A DNA stretch of 64,000 bases from Membranipora membranacea (taxonomy: Eukaryota; Bryozoa; Gymnolaemata; Cheilostomatida; Membraniporidae), in NCBI GenBank assembly GCA_914767715.1, contig OU612068.1, forward strand, positions 5,332,001-5,396,000, read 5' to 3'. Shown here piece after piece: positions 39,070 through 51,351 of this stretch. The notes under the pieces are model-generated. The model searched no databases. It was not told the DNA's origin and saw nothing but the letters and a program-made list of their open reading frames with translations. Every line of letters starts with the position of its first letter. Positions within the stretch are counted from its first letter, which is position 1. Position numbers and translations under genes: made by a program.

Positions 39070-39683
39070 ATAGACAAGCTGTCGCCATGGTAACACTGTC
39101 ACCTGTGATAAACATTATTTTCTTCTTTGGGGTGAGAAGGTGAATCAAAGTGAGCTCAACTTGTCACACCAAGGAGTTGTAGACACTTAGCTGTTCTCTT
39201 AGGTTAAATGTTTTTTCATCACAAATATTACCTTCTGTTATATATGTATCATAGAGTTAAAACTTGTTATTTTTATTGGTCAAGCATCATACCATATAAC
39301 CTAAATATTAAAGTAGGGCCTTTTAAGCAATTATGCAGAGTTTAAATGTGTTGCAAGCTTGCTCTAAACTTTCGTCCATCGCTATGCTAAAAAAGTTTTA
39401 GTTACCATATAATAAGATATGTTAAAAAAAAATTTAACAGTGTAGTAAAATTAATATTTTAAACATTTGCATAGGTTTTCCCCACAATGCTGATATAGAC
39501 TACATTATACGACACAGATATTCCAAAACATCCTCTTAATAAAGCTCAACAATCATTCTAAGTTTGACCTAAATCTGATGATTTCCTACAGAAAGCTCGT
39601 TAAAAGCCTTTGAGAGAAAGCTGAACTATTTTCAGTGTCTCCACATTATGTTTACAACACTCACTCTGTAATGTTGACTCACC
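39070..39683. other. Short spacer between MUL1 and the CUB receptor gene
   Basis: This contains the MUL1 3' UTR and the promoter of the next gene. An AATAAA at about 39539-39544 is the best poly(A) signal candidate for MUL1. If it is used, only about 140 bases separate it from the next start codon. Confidence 0.5.
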
Positions 39684-42600
39684 ATGGATCTATATTGTAG
39701 GTTTTATATTACAACGATTTTACTTATTTTTCGCTTACTACAATCCAAGGTAAGTTACAAATAACAGTATTGCTTTTTGGATATATGACTGGCGTTTCTA
39801 TGTATACACACCAATCATCAGTAGCAGTCTAAATAATCAACCGAATAAGTCGGTCTGAAATTACGACACCAATACTTCCAAACATACCTGACTGGAATCC
39901 TGCTCAGTACTGTCAATTATTACCACTTGGTCTTCTGATACTTCATGAGGTTAAACGTAACAGGAGTTAAGCGAAGCACTGAGTATTCTGTTTTTGTTAC
40001 AGGAAATTCCAAACGGTTTTACTGTCTCACAAATTATCCCAGCCTCGAAGTCTACTCCTAAAGAGTCAGCAGTAGAACCGGATACTGCTGTTGGTGCCTC
40101 TGTACAAACTGGCAGTGAAGATTTGATTCACACACAGACAGACATACACGACTTATATCCAGCTGTATCAGGTGATGACCAACCTTACTGTAGGCTAGTG
40201 GACCACATGGTAGTGCTGTGTTCGGGGGGACTCGGCAACTGAACTTGCCATCTGTTTTGGGAAGACCTTGTATCCAGACTTAGTTAATATCACCATAGAC
40301 TATCAATTGTGATCTTAACTGGTCATGTTTATGTTAGAGGGAGGAGTGACCTTAGACCATATTGATAAACAGAAGGAGCATCAGCTGTGATATTCACTGG
40401 TACTCAAATCAAAATGCCGAAAATATTATTGGTAAGAAACTAAATCAGTACTTCCTTATTTGTTGTTGATCCTATTGTTATGGTTTCGTATTTTTAGATC
40501 ACTTTGTTTTACTCGAACTTGATGGTGTAATTTCTATGAGTGACTGTATCAAATCTGACCTATATTCAGAGATACTTCAATGTGATTGGATAGTTCATGT
40601 GGAGAACAACAGCGTGGTAAGTTCTTTCTAAAGCTCGATCACCCTGGATGAGTAATATAGTAATATAGTAATATAGTAGTATAGTAGTATAGGCTAGATT
40701 TTAGTTCAGCTATGTTGGACTCAATGGTATCTTGCATTAAGTTGGAGATTATAAAGTAATGAGGATGGGTAAATATTGTGAGTTAGCCTCGAATATCACC
40801 ATTTTTCACCTGCTCGAAATAACAAACTTTATCTCATGCGAAGACATAACTGCCCTAGGTAATTACACAATGATAACGATTTCATTCACGCATTTATTCA
40901 ATGTTCATGAAAGAAGGATGTGAACACAAAATTTTTTAAACGGTAATGGTAAGTCATCCTTCATCTTCTCTATAATTTGGGTAGCTGTCACCTTGGAGTT
41001 GGTACCGACGATGCTAACTTATAGAGAAAGTATAATCAGATTACTTTGGTTGCTAGAATGTTAGATCTGATTAGATCACAATGGTAAGCACTCTTTTCTG
41101 TTATTTTAGTTGACAGCAGATATCTATATAGACATACCACAGCAACCTAAAGAGTATGATTGTGGACAGTGTAGGTTACAGTATGGTTATATATTCCATC
41201 ATCACACAGAGAGGGTGGAGGTCAAGCGTACATGTCAGCATGACACGCGGACAAAGGTATTAAGTCAAAACCCATCAATTGAGACACCACCATGCTTTTT
41301 ATATATTATACATATGGATGGTTATCATGTTCATACACTGTATAGGAAAGCTGCTGTGATCAGGAATGGTATATGCCCTCCTTTCAAATGAATAGGTATC
41401 CGAAAAATATTAATTTGTGAACCCAGTCTAAAACCAAGACTGAAGACTCTGTGACAACTCCCTACTAGAAGCGTTATCACAAAGGTTAATGTATGGAAGT
41501 TGTTCCCTCCTTCAAAATACAGCTATAATTCAACAAGTGAAATTCATTATTGTAAGAGTTTGTGTGTTGCTTCCATAGAGTTATTATATACTAGCATATA
41601 ACAACGCTATGGTTGCTTCTCTCAATATGTCGTCCATGTCTCACTTCCATGATTTTTGGATTGTTTTGCTTGTTTTGGCACATTTGGAAGAAGATTGTTG
41701 TCAAAAAATGGAGAGTATTTGTTTTTACTGTTTAATGAAATTCCAATGTTAAATTTTCAGTACACTGTAAAGAATTCGCTGTGGTTGAGATTCTTCTGTC
41801 TGGGATCGGGAGCTCACCATAAACTAGACTGGGTGCTGAATGATCGGGAGCTTGAGGGGTTCAACCTAACCTACTCCATAACAGAACTAGCATCACCTAA
41901 ACCACAGAAAGGATGGGATCTATCCACTATATTTGCTCTGACTGTCATGTTGCTCTCCCTACTGGCCGTCGGAAGTATAGGTTTTATTGTCTACAGGTAA
42001 AGTTAGCCTATCAACAATCAGAGCCAACAAGTTGGTAATAAATATGTCAATTACTAAACAAATCTGTTCTGCATATTGCCCTCTCTCAGGGTGGTACTTT
42101 TAATTCTATTACTAACAGTCAGTGACACAAAGTGAGTAAGAATCGAACACAACAGGGAACTTATATATTATTTTGAGGAGTTGATAATTGAATTGAAATT
42201 AAAAACAAAGTCGCATTTTTAATGAGTGGCAATTGACATCCGGATCATTACTAGTATGTGGATGTCAAATTTGGACAACTGGAAAGAGCATAAAGTTCAC
42301 GAATAGATTCCAGGCCACTGGTACTTAAAATTAATCCCTTTGTTTTTGTATTTCTCTAAGAAACTGTCGCAGCCAGTCAATACAGAAGAATATACTGCAG
42401 AGCAGACATCACAATATATCTGCAGGTTCAAAGTTAAACAGGCTAGTCAGACATGACAGATCACAGCATAGACATGGTCCTCATCAGCAGTTCCTTAAGC
42501 AGCATGGGGGTCAGAAGCCTCGTGTCTCAATTAATGAACCTCTCAATCGTGAAATACCCGCCCGCTCAAACAGCATGGTGGTAAGATGATCTGTATGAAA

Positions 42601-45600
42601 AATTGTGTACACTAGATTTGAGTTACATAGAGCTGAATGAAATGAATGATTGATAGCCTGTCTGTAGGTGTGGATGTTTGCTCTCTAAGCAGTTGATAGC
42701 AAAAGTATGTTTGCTAGCTCCGAGTCACCGTTTACAATGCAAGAGTGCCTCTGGTTTGAGAAATTCCTCACTGGCAGGGCCCAAATTGGGACTAGGTCTC
42801 CGCTAATCATACATCGGAATAAATATTTAGTAAAATTATGAGCTTCAAGATGTTAATTTTTATAATGATTATGAAGAACAACATTTTGAAACAACATCAT
42901 TTAACCGGAGAATGTGTTAAATGATATAAAGCATTCATCATAAAACTCTAACTTTTTTCCCCATATATACATGTATACATGTATAAATGTATACATGTAT
43001 ACATGTATACATGTATACATGTATACATTTATACATGTATACATTTATCATTTATGCCGTTTTTTTGTATCCCCTGTACTTACTTATTGTCAGTCTACAG
43101 AATACGAAGAGATGAGCGACGACCCTGGTAGACCGGTCGCTCTGACAGCGCTGGATAAAGCGGATAACAGGCCGGCTGTTAAACCTCGCCGATATCACAT
43201 CAGACCTACTAAGAGTAATCACACATACGTCTCAATCATACAACAGTACGTAACTAACAAAGTCGCTGTAGTGAAATTTTTCTGGTTTGAAAAGTTTGCC
43301 AAATTTTGATTCCTGTCAGTTACATCATAAATACAAAACCATATCGGTAGTTTTTAAAATATGCTAGTTTTTACACTAATTCAGCAGTAAAAAAACCACA
43401 CAGCTACCAATCCCTAAATCAATACATGAATCAAATGTACACCATATGTTAAAATGATATCATGCATCCATCTTGTTGTTTCGTTTGTGTCATAGACAGA
43501 GAAACTCAGAATCCAACTCTGACAGAGAGCGGGTGGATGAAGTATGCCCCTCTCGCTATCCCGGCAGGCCAGTGAAGTCTGTGAGCGAACACTTTCTATA
43601 TGCAGACATTGATAATAGCGTTACCCCACCTCCTGAGACAGAGGCTGATGTGGAGTCACCCGTTAGACAGCCACCCAAGCGTCGTAAGCCTACCCAGCAG
43701 TGCGTCATGTTCAGGGTACGTCATTCCTCAAACAACTTACCCTAGATACATCTTAGTTTTGCATTGATTAGCTATGTTCAATTTCATCACCATGTACCAT
43801 ACAGAAATTGCACATGTGAATTGTCTGCCAAATAAAAAGTGTATCATAATAGCGTTAATTCAGGGGCATTCTGCTAAAGTGAACTTACCGAGAGTTTGGG
43901 ACAATCTTCTTATTTCTGAATAGTAAATATACAATTCAATTCCTATGGGTATACTGGCCCACATTTACATTTCAAGACAAGATAACTTGAGATGGGAAAT
44001 GGTCAACTCGAGAAGATTATTTTTTGAGACTAATCCATTACCAACTCGAGTTGAACTGAGTTGTCTAAATGTAAGACGCCACTATCGAACGCCATTTATA
44101 ACCATTTATATTTATTCTGTTCTGTAGTCAAAGTCTCATCATTCGGGAATGGAACCTTCTAAGAGGAAGAAGAAGAAAACACGTCCTCTAACTCGAAGCA
44201 AACATGTAGGGGTAGCCAGTGAGTATGCGGCGGCCATGCAGGATCAGGGACTTGATTCTAACCCATCAGGACTTTCTTTACCCTGCGGTATAATTGATGA
44301 GCTACACAGAGACAGTTCAGGGGCAAGTGGCGTTTCCAGACATAGACAGGTATTACATACGCTCGTTTTATAGGCTCAATGAAGCAACTTAGTTTGCTCA
44401 AAATCAAAAAATTGGAATTCACTTCTTTTTTTCCATCTTGGACTGGATAGGACCATATGACTGCGACAACAACAACTTGAAGTATAAATTGTGAGGAAAT
44501 TAAGCGGGGAAATGTGTGATTATTTCTGGTGGTTTTCTGTTTGACGGAATATTTGGTGAGCAGTCACAGATATGTTTTTATTGTAGAGAGGTGGATTGCG
44601 TCTGAGGCGTGATGGACAGAAGTCTGCATCCGCTACATCCCTGAATAGTGAAGTATCAGTAGTTCTCAGAGTCACTGAACCTTGTTATGATACCACTTCT
44701 CTACAATCTGGAGCTGTCATCTCTGAGCTTAACTATGCAGGTAAGTTTTCGAATTCACATGAGTGTATGCCATAATAAATGCAGTATAGAGATTCAAAGT
44801 CTATAGGTTCATATCACAGTATGTCAATATAACATATATTTATATGTAAAATGACTTATGAATAAAAAATTAAATATCCAGCCTTCTAAATATGGTATAT
44901 ATAAACACAAAAGGTACCGTAATAAAATTAAATTGTAAACTTTGCATAAACGTCTTACATTAGACAGGACGTATTATGGCAATACCCAGAATTGCTAAAT
45001 CAAACTTGTACTGATTAGGTTTTTTTTGTCTTATGTTTACATCCCTTTTGATGACAGGAGAACCTCTTATTGATGAGGAGCGTCAGACTAAGCTTCTAAC
45101 AGCTCCACGGTACACTAGTCCTAAGACAGCACCTATACCTCATATCATCCTCACACGAGCTTCAATCAAACACAAACATCATCCCGATTATAAATCAGGT
45201 GAGACCTAGCCTATGTGTTGGCTGATTGGTGGGTGGGGAGAATCAGAGCCAACATGTTGGTAAAGTGAGACCACAAAATGTACCAATTTTGTTATCATTC
45301 ATTTCAGCTGAAAAATTATTCAAACTTAGCCGCCGTTTGCTGATTCTTTAGTTCACTAGTGTAATCTCCACTACCCCTTGCATTCTTTGATCACTATTAA
45401 TGACTTGATCCACTTCTTGAACTAGCTCAGTGTGAGTGTTCAAATAGCCAAATGCATACAAAATAAATGTGGAGTTTTCTTCTAGTCATCAAAGACGGCA
45501 CTGCTATTGTCAGCCTATTTTGGAATAATTTGGAATAACCTTTGTAATTTTATACTCATGCTCCAGCGGCGGGTTGCAGCCCGGTAAAGGAAGTTGACAG

Positions 45601-46757
45601 CTCTCGATCTAACCCTGAGGTATCTAGCTGTGATGAACAGAGAACCCGGTCTATGAGCTCCAGTGAACAATCAGTACATGAGAGAAGTCACAGCACAGCA
45701 AGCCTTCCAGATGATTTCAGTAGAACTGAGGCTAGGTTGCTACAAAACATGAACTACACAAGCGATGACAGGTCAGTTTCTCAAACCTTAGTTGTCTACT
45801 CTGTCACATTAAACAGACAACCCCTGTTAATCTAAAGATATTGAGAATTGGCAGTACAGCTAATAGTAAACGCTCACATACCCTGGAGGTGTAAATGCTA
45901 GCTAGACATTAGTTTAGCAAGTTAGGTCACTTAATGTTAGCTAGCACCTTATTTTGGCTATCTGAGGTGGGAGTAAAAAAATAAGTAAAGATGGTCAGAA
46001 AATGTTAGCTAGCCTTTTATTTTGCTATTTCAGACAAACTTTTCCTCCTGCGAATACCTTACATCTCTAGAGCATCTTTAAATTTTCATTTGATAAGCCT
46101 GTAATTAAAGCATTGGATTTTAGTAAATTGGGTTCCTCATAAAGTTATCAGAAATTTACATCATCTGCATGGGTATACATGATCATGATCGTCAGATAAC
46201 TATTTGAAATGATTGCAGCGCTGTTGTACCTAATAGTCGAAGGCACAGGTCAGTGAGTGTATCAAGGGACAGCATAGCACAACCAAAACCGCGCAACCTC
46301 TCCAAGAACTTTACCCCTGAGGCTGTGCTACTATATACAAATGAGCATGAAAGTAATCAGACTACAGACATAGGGAGCAACAAGGTTGGTTCTCTGTTTT
46401 AAATGTGTAAAACAAGCGCAGATGCTTGGCGACACAGGTAAAGGCATATGACCTCTCTCAATTTGTTGCCTTACATTTCAACAAAGTGTATGACGATGTC
46501 ATGACACAGAATACCTCCATGATTCTGTTTGATCTATTATGAAACTAGTAGTGGCTTGCCAGCACTTGCATCTTTGTACCATTGATCTAAGTTTTCACAA
46601 TTGTACCCAATTCCTTGCGGTTACATTGTTTCTACACTCGGGCCACTGTTAACACTGTCACACTTCTAACCATGGCTAGTATGTTTTTAAGGAGTATGCC
46701 TCAACAGACAGTGGAAATCAGTCCAGGACAGCTGACCTAATTGCCGAGAGTGTCTAG
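39684..46757 (+). CDS. Single-pass membrane protein with CUB-like ectodomain and long cytoplasmic tail
   Basis: I do not recognise an orthologue. Fifteen exons: 39684-39749, 40003-40209, 40356-40431, 40498-40616, 41110-41256, 41761-41996, 42361-42580, 43094-43245, 43496-43715, 44128-44349, 44587-44740, 45058-45198, 45567-45771, 46219-46384 and 46692-46757; total 2397 bases, 798 residues. A signal peptide (about 1-22) is followed by an ectodomain with a CUB-like pattern: CDWIVHV, then the C-G-x-C region, then SLWLRFFCLGSG and a terminal GFNLTYSI. One membrane helix lies at about 259-283 (STIFALTVMLLSLLAVGSIG). The tail of about 515 residues is basic and Ser-rich, with YEEM (Tyr361), YVSI (Tyr402) and YADI (Tyr443), a KRKKKK cluster, and a C-terminal AESV that fits a class III PDZ ligand. 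This suggests a signalling receptor, by inference. The exon 2 to 3 junction is the weakest. Confidence 0.8.
40651..40693 (+). repeat. TAATATAG/TAGTATAG microsatellite
   Basis: A short run of TAATATAG-type units lies in the intron between exons 4 and 5 of the CUB receptor gene. Confidence 0.8.
42003..42036. repeat. Copy of the TTGGCTCTGATTG dispersed repeat
   Basis: AGCCTATCAACAATCAGAGC and CCAACAAGTTGG lie just after the donor of exon 6 of the CUB receptor. Similar words occur at about 10817-10900, 14855-14885 and 45205-45262, all in introns. Confidence 0.5.
42965..43050. repeat. (ATGTATAC)n microsatellite
   Basis: About ten near-perfect copies of the self-complementary eight-base unit ATGTATAC, some with ATTTATAC, occur in the intron just before exon 8 of the CUB receptor. 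A reading frame rich in Met, Tyr and His crosses it but is only a product of the repeat. Confidence 0.9.
45205..45262. repeat. Short palindromic dispersed repeat just after a splice donor
   Basis: TGTTGGCTGATT on the left and AATCAGAGCCAAC on the right form an imperfect inverted pair with a G-rich centre. It is the clearest copy of the TTGGCTCTGATTG family in the window. Confidence 0.55.
45895..46035. repeat. Two-copy repeat with GTTAGCTAGC words
   Basis: ATGTTAGCTAGCACCTTATT followed by TTGGCTAT (about 45937) is repeated as ATGTTAGCTAGCCTTTTATT followed by TTGCTAT (about 46007) in the intron between exons 13 and 14 of the CUB receptor. Related words (CTAGGCAGCTAAGGTGGG) occur near 49950. 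Confidence 0.6.
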
Positions 46758-46874
46758 GAACAAGATTATATTATATGTTACTCAGTCATTATTGTTTTAT
46801 CTTTGTAACTCGCAGACATCTTTAAACATTGCTATTGTTATTCAGTTATCAATATTGTTTTTATTTACTGATTT

Positions 46875-46880
46875 TTTATT
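46875..46880 (-). terminator. Candidate poly(A) signal of MRPL44
   Basis: AATAAA on the minus strand (TTTATT on plus) lies about 120 bases past the MRPL44 stop at 47001, inside the predicted 3' UTR of the opposing gene. Confidence 0.5.
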
Positions 46881-46901
46881 GTTATAATCATCTTTGGTAA
46901 C

Positions 46902-46907
46902 AATAAA
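46902..46907 (+). terminator. Candidate poly(A) signal of the CUB receptor gene
   Basis: AATAAA lies about 145 bases after the stop codon at 46757. It is beyond the candidate signal of the opposing MRPL44 gene, so the two 3' ends probably overlap. Confidence 0.55.
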
Positions 46908-47000
46908 TTTCATTTCAACGTCATAAAAATGTAACTGTGACATATCATGACAAGTTGCTTCGTTGCTGCCATCTGTCTTCACTCTCTAACATATGACAGG

Positions 47001-50000
47001 TCAGGATGCTGATATACTCTCACGTGATTGTTGGGTTAGACTATTTTGCTGACGCTGCCTATATGTGATATTAAAGTTCATTGGCGCCCTATTGTCCTGT
47101 ATACCATACATTGTCAACAAGGCATCTTGTGCTGCTAGCCTCTCAGCTATCTCTAAAGATTCACCAGGTGCTGAAATTAAAAGAAAAGACAATAAAACAA
47201 TGGAACGTTATACTTATCATTCTAGCTATTGAAGGTTACTAATTTAGCATTCAAGTAATAAAGAGCAGACAATCCACGGTTATTCAATAATAAACTTCTT
47301 TCGTCAATTTAAGCAGGGAGTTTGGGATAAAAACTCCCTGATTTGAGCAGGACAAAATACACGGTTTTCAGAATAAATCAATTCAGATTTGATAAGAATT
47401 TGTATAGTCAAGCAAATTTGTGGTTCTCTACTCACATTTCCCAATAAGGATTTTATCACTGTAAATGCCAACAGTGTAGCAAGCCATGACGGTGTCTGCG
47501 CCTTGCTGATCTAGTATTCGTGGCTCCGGTTCTCCCTGACCTCGTTCTGCGAGTAACCTGACTAAATCCGACATTGGATTCGTGATGTGATATATCTGGT
47601 CAATATCACAACTGACTAAGTTAACAATTATGAAATCTCGGATAAAATTCTCTGCTTCCTCTTCTCCCTGTAACATTGAAATACAGAGAAACTGTTCAGT
47701 TTGATAATTAGTCCTGAAGTTGTGGACCTTCATTGGTCTTTCTCACCAACTCATGAATGTAAGTGCAATAACTCCAAAAGGTCCTAGTAACTAAATTAAC
47801 AAGTAATGTGTATGAAATACTGATCCGGAAACCTGAGGCTATAAAATAATATCTAGTTGAATTATGTCATGCGTAATACACAGTGAGTTGATCAAGTCTA
47901 CCACATCCGCTTCTGTTTGGAGTTGCTCCCCTCTAGCCACCAAGAGACCATGATCGATCCAAAACGCAGGCAAGTCTATCAACACACTACGTTGGAGTGT
48001 CAGAGATACAAGCAGTACTTACCATTTCAGCGTATACAGTGGATATCACTGACAACAGGGCGTTAGCTGTCAGCTCTTCTGGCACAGGGAAATACTAAAA
48101 AGATACAAATTGATACACATTCTTCAAAACAAAAACGAAACAATGCGAACCAACATCATAGGATGAATACAGAGTGACTGGAACAGCCGATTTAGGGCTA
48201 CTTTAATCAATCAGAAGTAAAATAGCTCAGACAAATGACTTTTGATGAGTGAGAATTTTTCACAGATTGTTATAAGAATTACTCGCCAATTGAAACAAAA
48301 CGAGCCAGCGACATCTCAATAAGAGGCAGCCGACATCACACAAGATGAGCTCTCCGACGCAAAGAATTTACTTGTAAGAATGTCAATTTGAACAGCAGCC
48401 ACATAGATGGGAATGAGAATTTCTTATAACAAATAGAAATCAATGTTGACTAGAGTGAAGCTTACCTCACAGAGGACCAGCTCTGTGATACCCAATCTCT
48501 CAGCCACATAGCTTAGCTTCTCCTCAGATAACAAGTCGTCTGTTAGTGCTCTGCAAGTAAACCATTGATATTAAACCCTGTTCACTACATTCTCCGCTTA
48601 GTCAATGATTTTATGACGTCATCTCTGACAACTTCAGTTTCGCACTTACAATTTGGCCAGTCTTTCTTAACACCATAACAAAATGATGAAAACATCCATG
48701 TTACAAATTTTATATGATTCTGAGTGAGAAACTAGCTTAACGATAAACCAGAACGGATCAATCAAAATTAGGTGTAGCTTGAATAATGTTCTATAAGATT
48801 GGCTTCAAGCTAAAGTATGTGTATTGTCTCACTTTATGCCTGCGTCAGGTAGTTTTAGTAACTGATTCTTCAAGTAACTGTGAATATAGGCTCTGGCAAA
48901 GTTTCTACCTGCAAATATGAAATAGTATAATTTGGATTGTTCAAATTAAATAACAATAGTTGCAATAGCAGCTAGAACATGTATAGTGTAAGGTTTGGTC
49001 AATTTGCCATTGCCTGCATTCAGAGTTGCTCCCACTCCACTGGTCTGCGGTCTGACTAGTGGAAGGGTAGCAACTGGAATACAGGCAAACTGGATCAAAC
49101 TTGATCTAGTGGCATATGTACTATTGATCAGCTCGTTAAGTTCAGTGATGCTGACTGAGAGAGTTTGTCAGGTAATGATCCATCTCATGTTGTCATAATT
49201 TTGAAGAACTATGGAGTGGCAAAATATTTACAATAGCCTACTACATGTAATATTTTAAAATTGAAAGCTTAAAATTTGGCTTTTTCATAGTAAGCTCTAC
49301 CTCCTGATAATACTTAACAGACAGCTAAAAACTCACTACAAGGGGTCCCAGCAATGGGCCATGTAAGGCCAACAACCCTAACACGTACGCTGTGTTGCAT
49401 AGGGTGGCAATGGTGGAGTGGAATGAGCTATGGGACGAGAGAACACAACTCTGAGTAGTGAATAGCGGGCATGCTAATTAGCGCCCTCAACCCATCCTTT
49501 TTCGGGGTTGGTGAGATGGCGCAATCGGTTAGCGCGCTTGCTATTCACTGCCAGGCGATTAGTGCCGCAAGAGTTGTGGGTTCGAATCCCATTGGGGGAG
49601 CTTTCAAGGTTGAGTGTACAAATATATACTAACAGACAGACCATTCAGTACCATGTACTACTCCAGACCGATCAAACCTGGGACAAATATTCTCTTATCC
49701 AATTTACACTTTACCTTCGATAGCTAGTTTCTCATTGTTGTACGAATCCGCCTCTAAATTATCGGTGTCTGCCTCACTACCACTTATCTGCTTCACAATC
49801 TCCTGCATTTTTAAATCATGTGATCTGTAAAGAGAAATTGAGATAAAAAATCTGGTAAGTATTCCCTCAGTAATAACACGTAGTGGAGTAAATACAAGCT
49901 AGAGTTTTGTTAAGATAGTGTTGGGTAGCTTCGATGTTACCTAGCACAGATTCTAGGCAGCTAAGGTGGGTGAGTGGAGAGGGTGAGTAGATGCTGGCTA

Positions 50001-50983
50001 GCAACAAACATCACTGTTTCAAGCATGTGCTAAGTGAAATTGTTGCATCGACAAATACTGTTCTACTCCAGGGTAATGGTAGTGGTGTTCTGATGAGTGG
50101 AGAGAAATTTACTGAAAACACAAAATTGTGTCTGAATGGTATGGTAGAAAATTTTAATTTTATTTTGACATGTTATAAATGTGAGCGCAACGAGAAAGCA
50201 AGATCAAAGGCTTAGTGATATGAAGATGTATGGAATCATCATATGTAGCATAAGGCCTGATTGCATTATAATGTATAATGATTACTGTTTTAAAAGTAAG
50301 GGCCAGTATGTGATGCTATCGTACTTATCAATAAAAGCAATTTTTAGCCCAGTTCTGGATAGTCCCTCGCCATTTGTGACTCTGTTTGCAAATGCATTCA
50401 ACTCCACATCATAGTTCCTGAAAAATTGTATATACGTACAGACAAATATAACCACGAAGGCAGTTTGATACGGTCAAAGATGCTGACCCTGTTTATATTA
50501 CAGAATTGACATTTAGAATTAGTACACATTAGTAGACTTCGGCATCTCATAGATACTGGTGACTAACAAGGTAAGCTCCAGCTCATCAGCATCTGATTCA
50601 AAGCACATGCTGGAACTCGAGTATATAAGAAAAATAAATTTGATTCATTGGTTATGACAGCTTAAGCTTTGTAAGTGAGAATCTTCCTTATTCGATTAAT
50701 AGCATTGATACGGTAATAGTTAACTATTAACACCATTATAACCATTATAAGTCAATCTTTAATAAGTCAAAGCTCAGATTTACCAGTTCAGTTGTGATGA
50801 GCGTGGTTTCGGTTCCGCAGGACCTGCGATCTTTTGTCTTTTATACATCTCTCGATCGTAATGTATTTTGTAAAGCTTGTATCCTCTCATGGCTGAAACA
50901 AGATTTAAACTCTGTAAATCTTTTGTTAATGGGTCGGGTTGTAGATAAAGTCGCATATTCGATTTGTATTCGCAGCAAATCAT
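47001..50983 (-). CDS. MRPL44: Mitochondrial large ribosomal subunit protein mL44
   Basis: mL44 is an RNase III-like structural protein of the mitochondrial large ribosomal subunit. Eight exons: 50784-50983, 50325-50417, 49715-49824, 48833-48908, 48466-48550, 48023-48094, 47436-47667 and 47001-47170; total 1038 bases, 345 residues, close to the human 332. Signatures include RGYKLYKIHYDREMYKRQ, LNWNYDVELNAFANRV, GLSRTGLKIAFIDKS and AERLGITELVLCE. An RNase III-like fold follows, in which PVPEELTANALL stands where active enzymes have the acidic signature. The C-terminal dsRNA-binding region reads SPGESLEIAERLAAQDALL and TMYGIQDNRAPMNF, and the end ESISAS resembles the human end. I chose the first Met (50983) because a stop lies just upstream in frame; Met at 50956 is possible. 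Confidence 0.94.
49505..49600 (+). other. tRNA-derived sequence (SINE head or tRNA pseudogene)
   Basis: An A-box-like TGGCGCAATCGGTTAGCGCG (49517-49536) and a perfect-looking B box GGTTCGAATCCC (49579-49590) are about 50 bases apart, inside an MRPL44 intron and on the opposite strand. The ends do not pair as an acceptor stem, so a working tRNA is unlikely. The A box resembles isoleucine tRNA. Confidence 0.6.
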
Positions 50984-51316
50984 TTATCTAGCGCTAGCAG
51001 CAAGTTGTTTTTGTCCCAATCTCACTCATAACTAGCAATGCCAAAATGGATACATCTCCAAATTCAGTTGAGTCAAGTAAGTAATGCCAGGGCTATATTT
51101 GGTAGTACTAGTTGCTCCTGACAACCACCAAATATCAGTGGTAGAGACAACAATTGAGACACTGTACTGTGAAACCAAAAAGGAGTTTGATCTATGTGCT
51201 TATTGGACTTTATGATATTTATTTAATCAAGATGATACAAAATATGATCTTCTTATAAATACATTCATAAATAAAGATTACAAGAAACTGTTAAAAGGTA
51301 AGGACTTCTCAGTACC

Positions 51317-51351
51317 TAGCCTGTCTTAACAAGCTTTGTTAAGACAGGCTA
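51317..51351. repeat. Perfect hairpin, 16-bp stem, 3-base loop
   Basis: TAGCCTGTCTTAACAA and its exact complement flank a GCT loop. The ends overlap a six-base direct repeat TACCTA (51313-51318 and 51350-51355). Confidence 0.9.

Noticed and set aside
42971..43309. Plus-strand frame beginning with repeated Met, Tyr, Thr, Cys, Ile and His
   Set aside because: The start is an ATGTATAC microsatellite; only the last part (43094-43245) is a real exon, entered through a splice acceptor.
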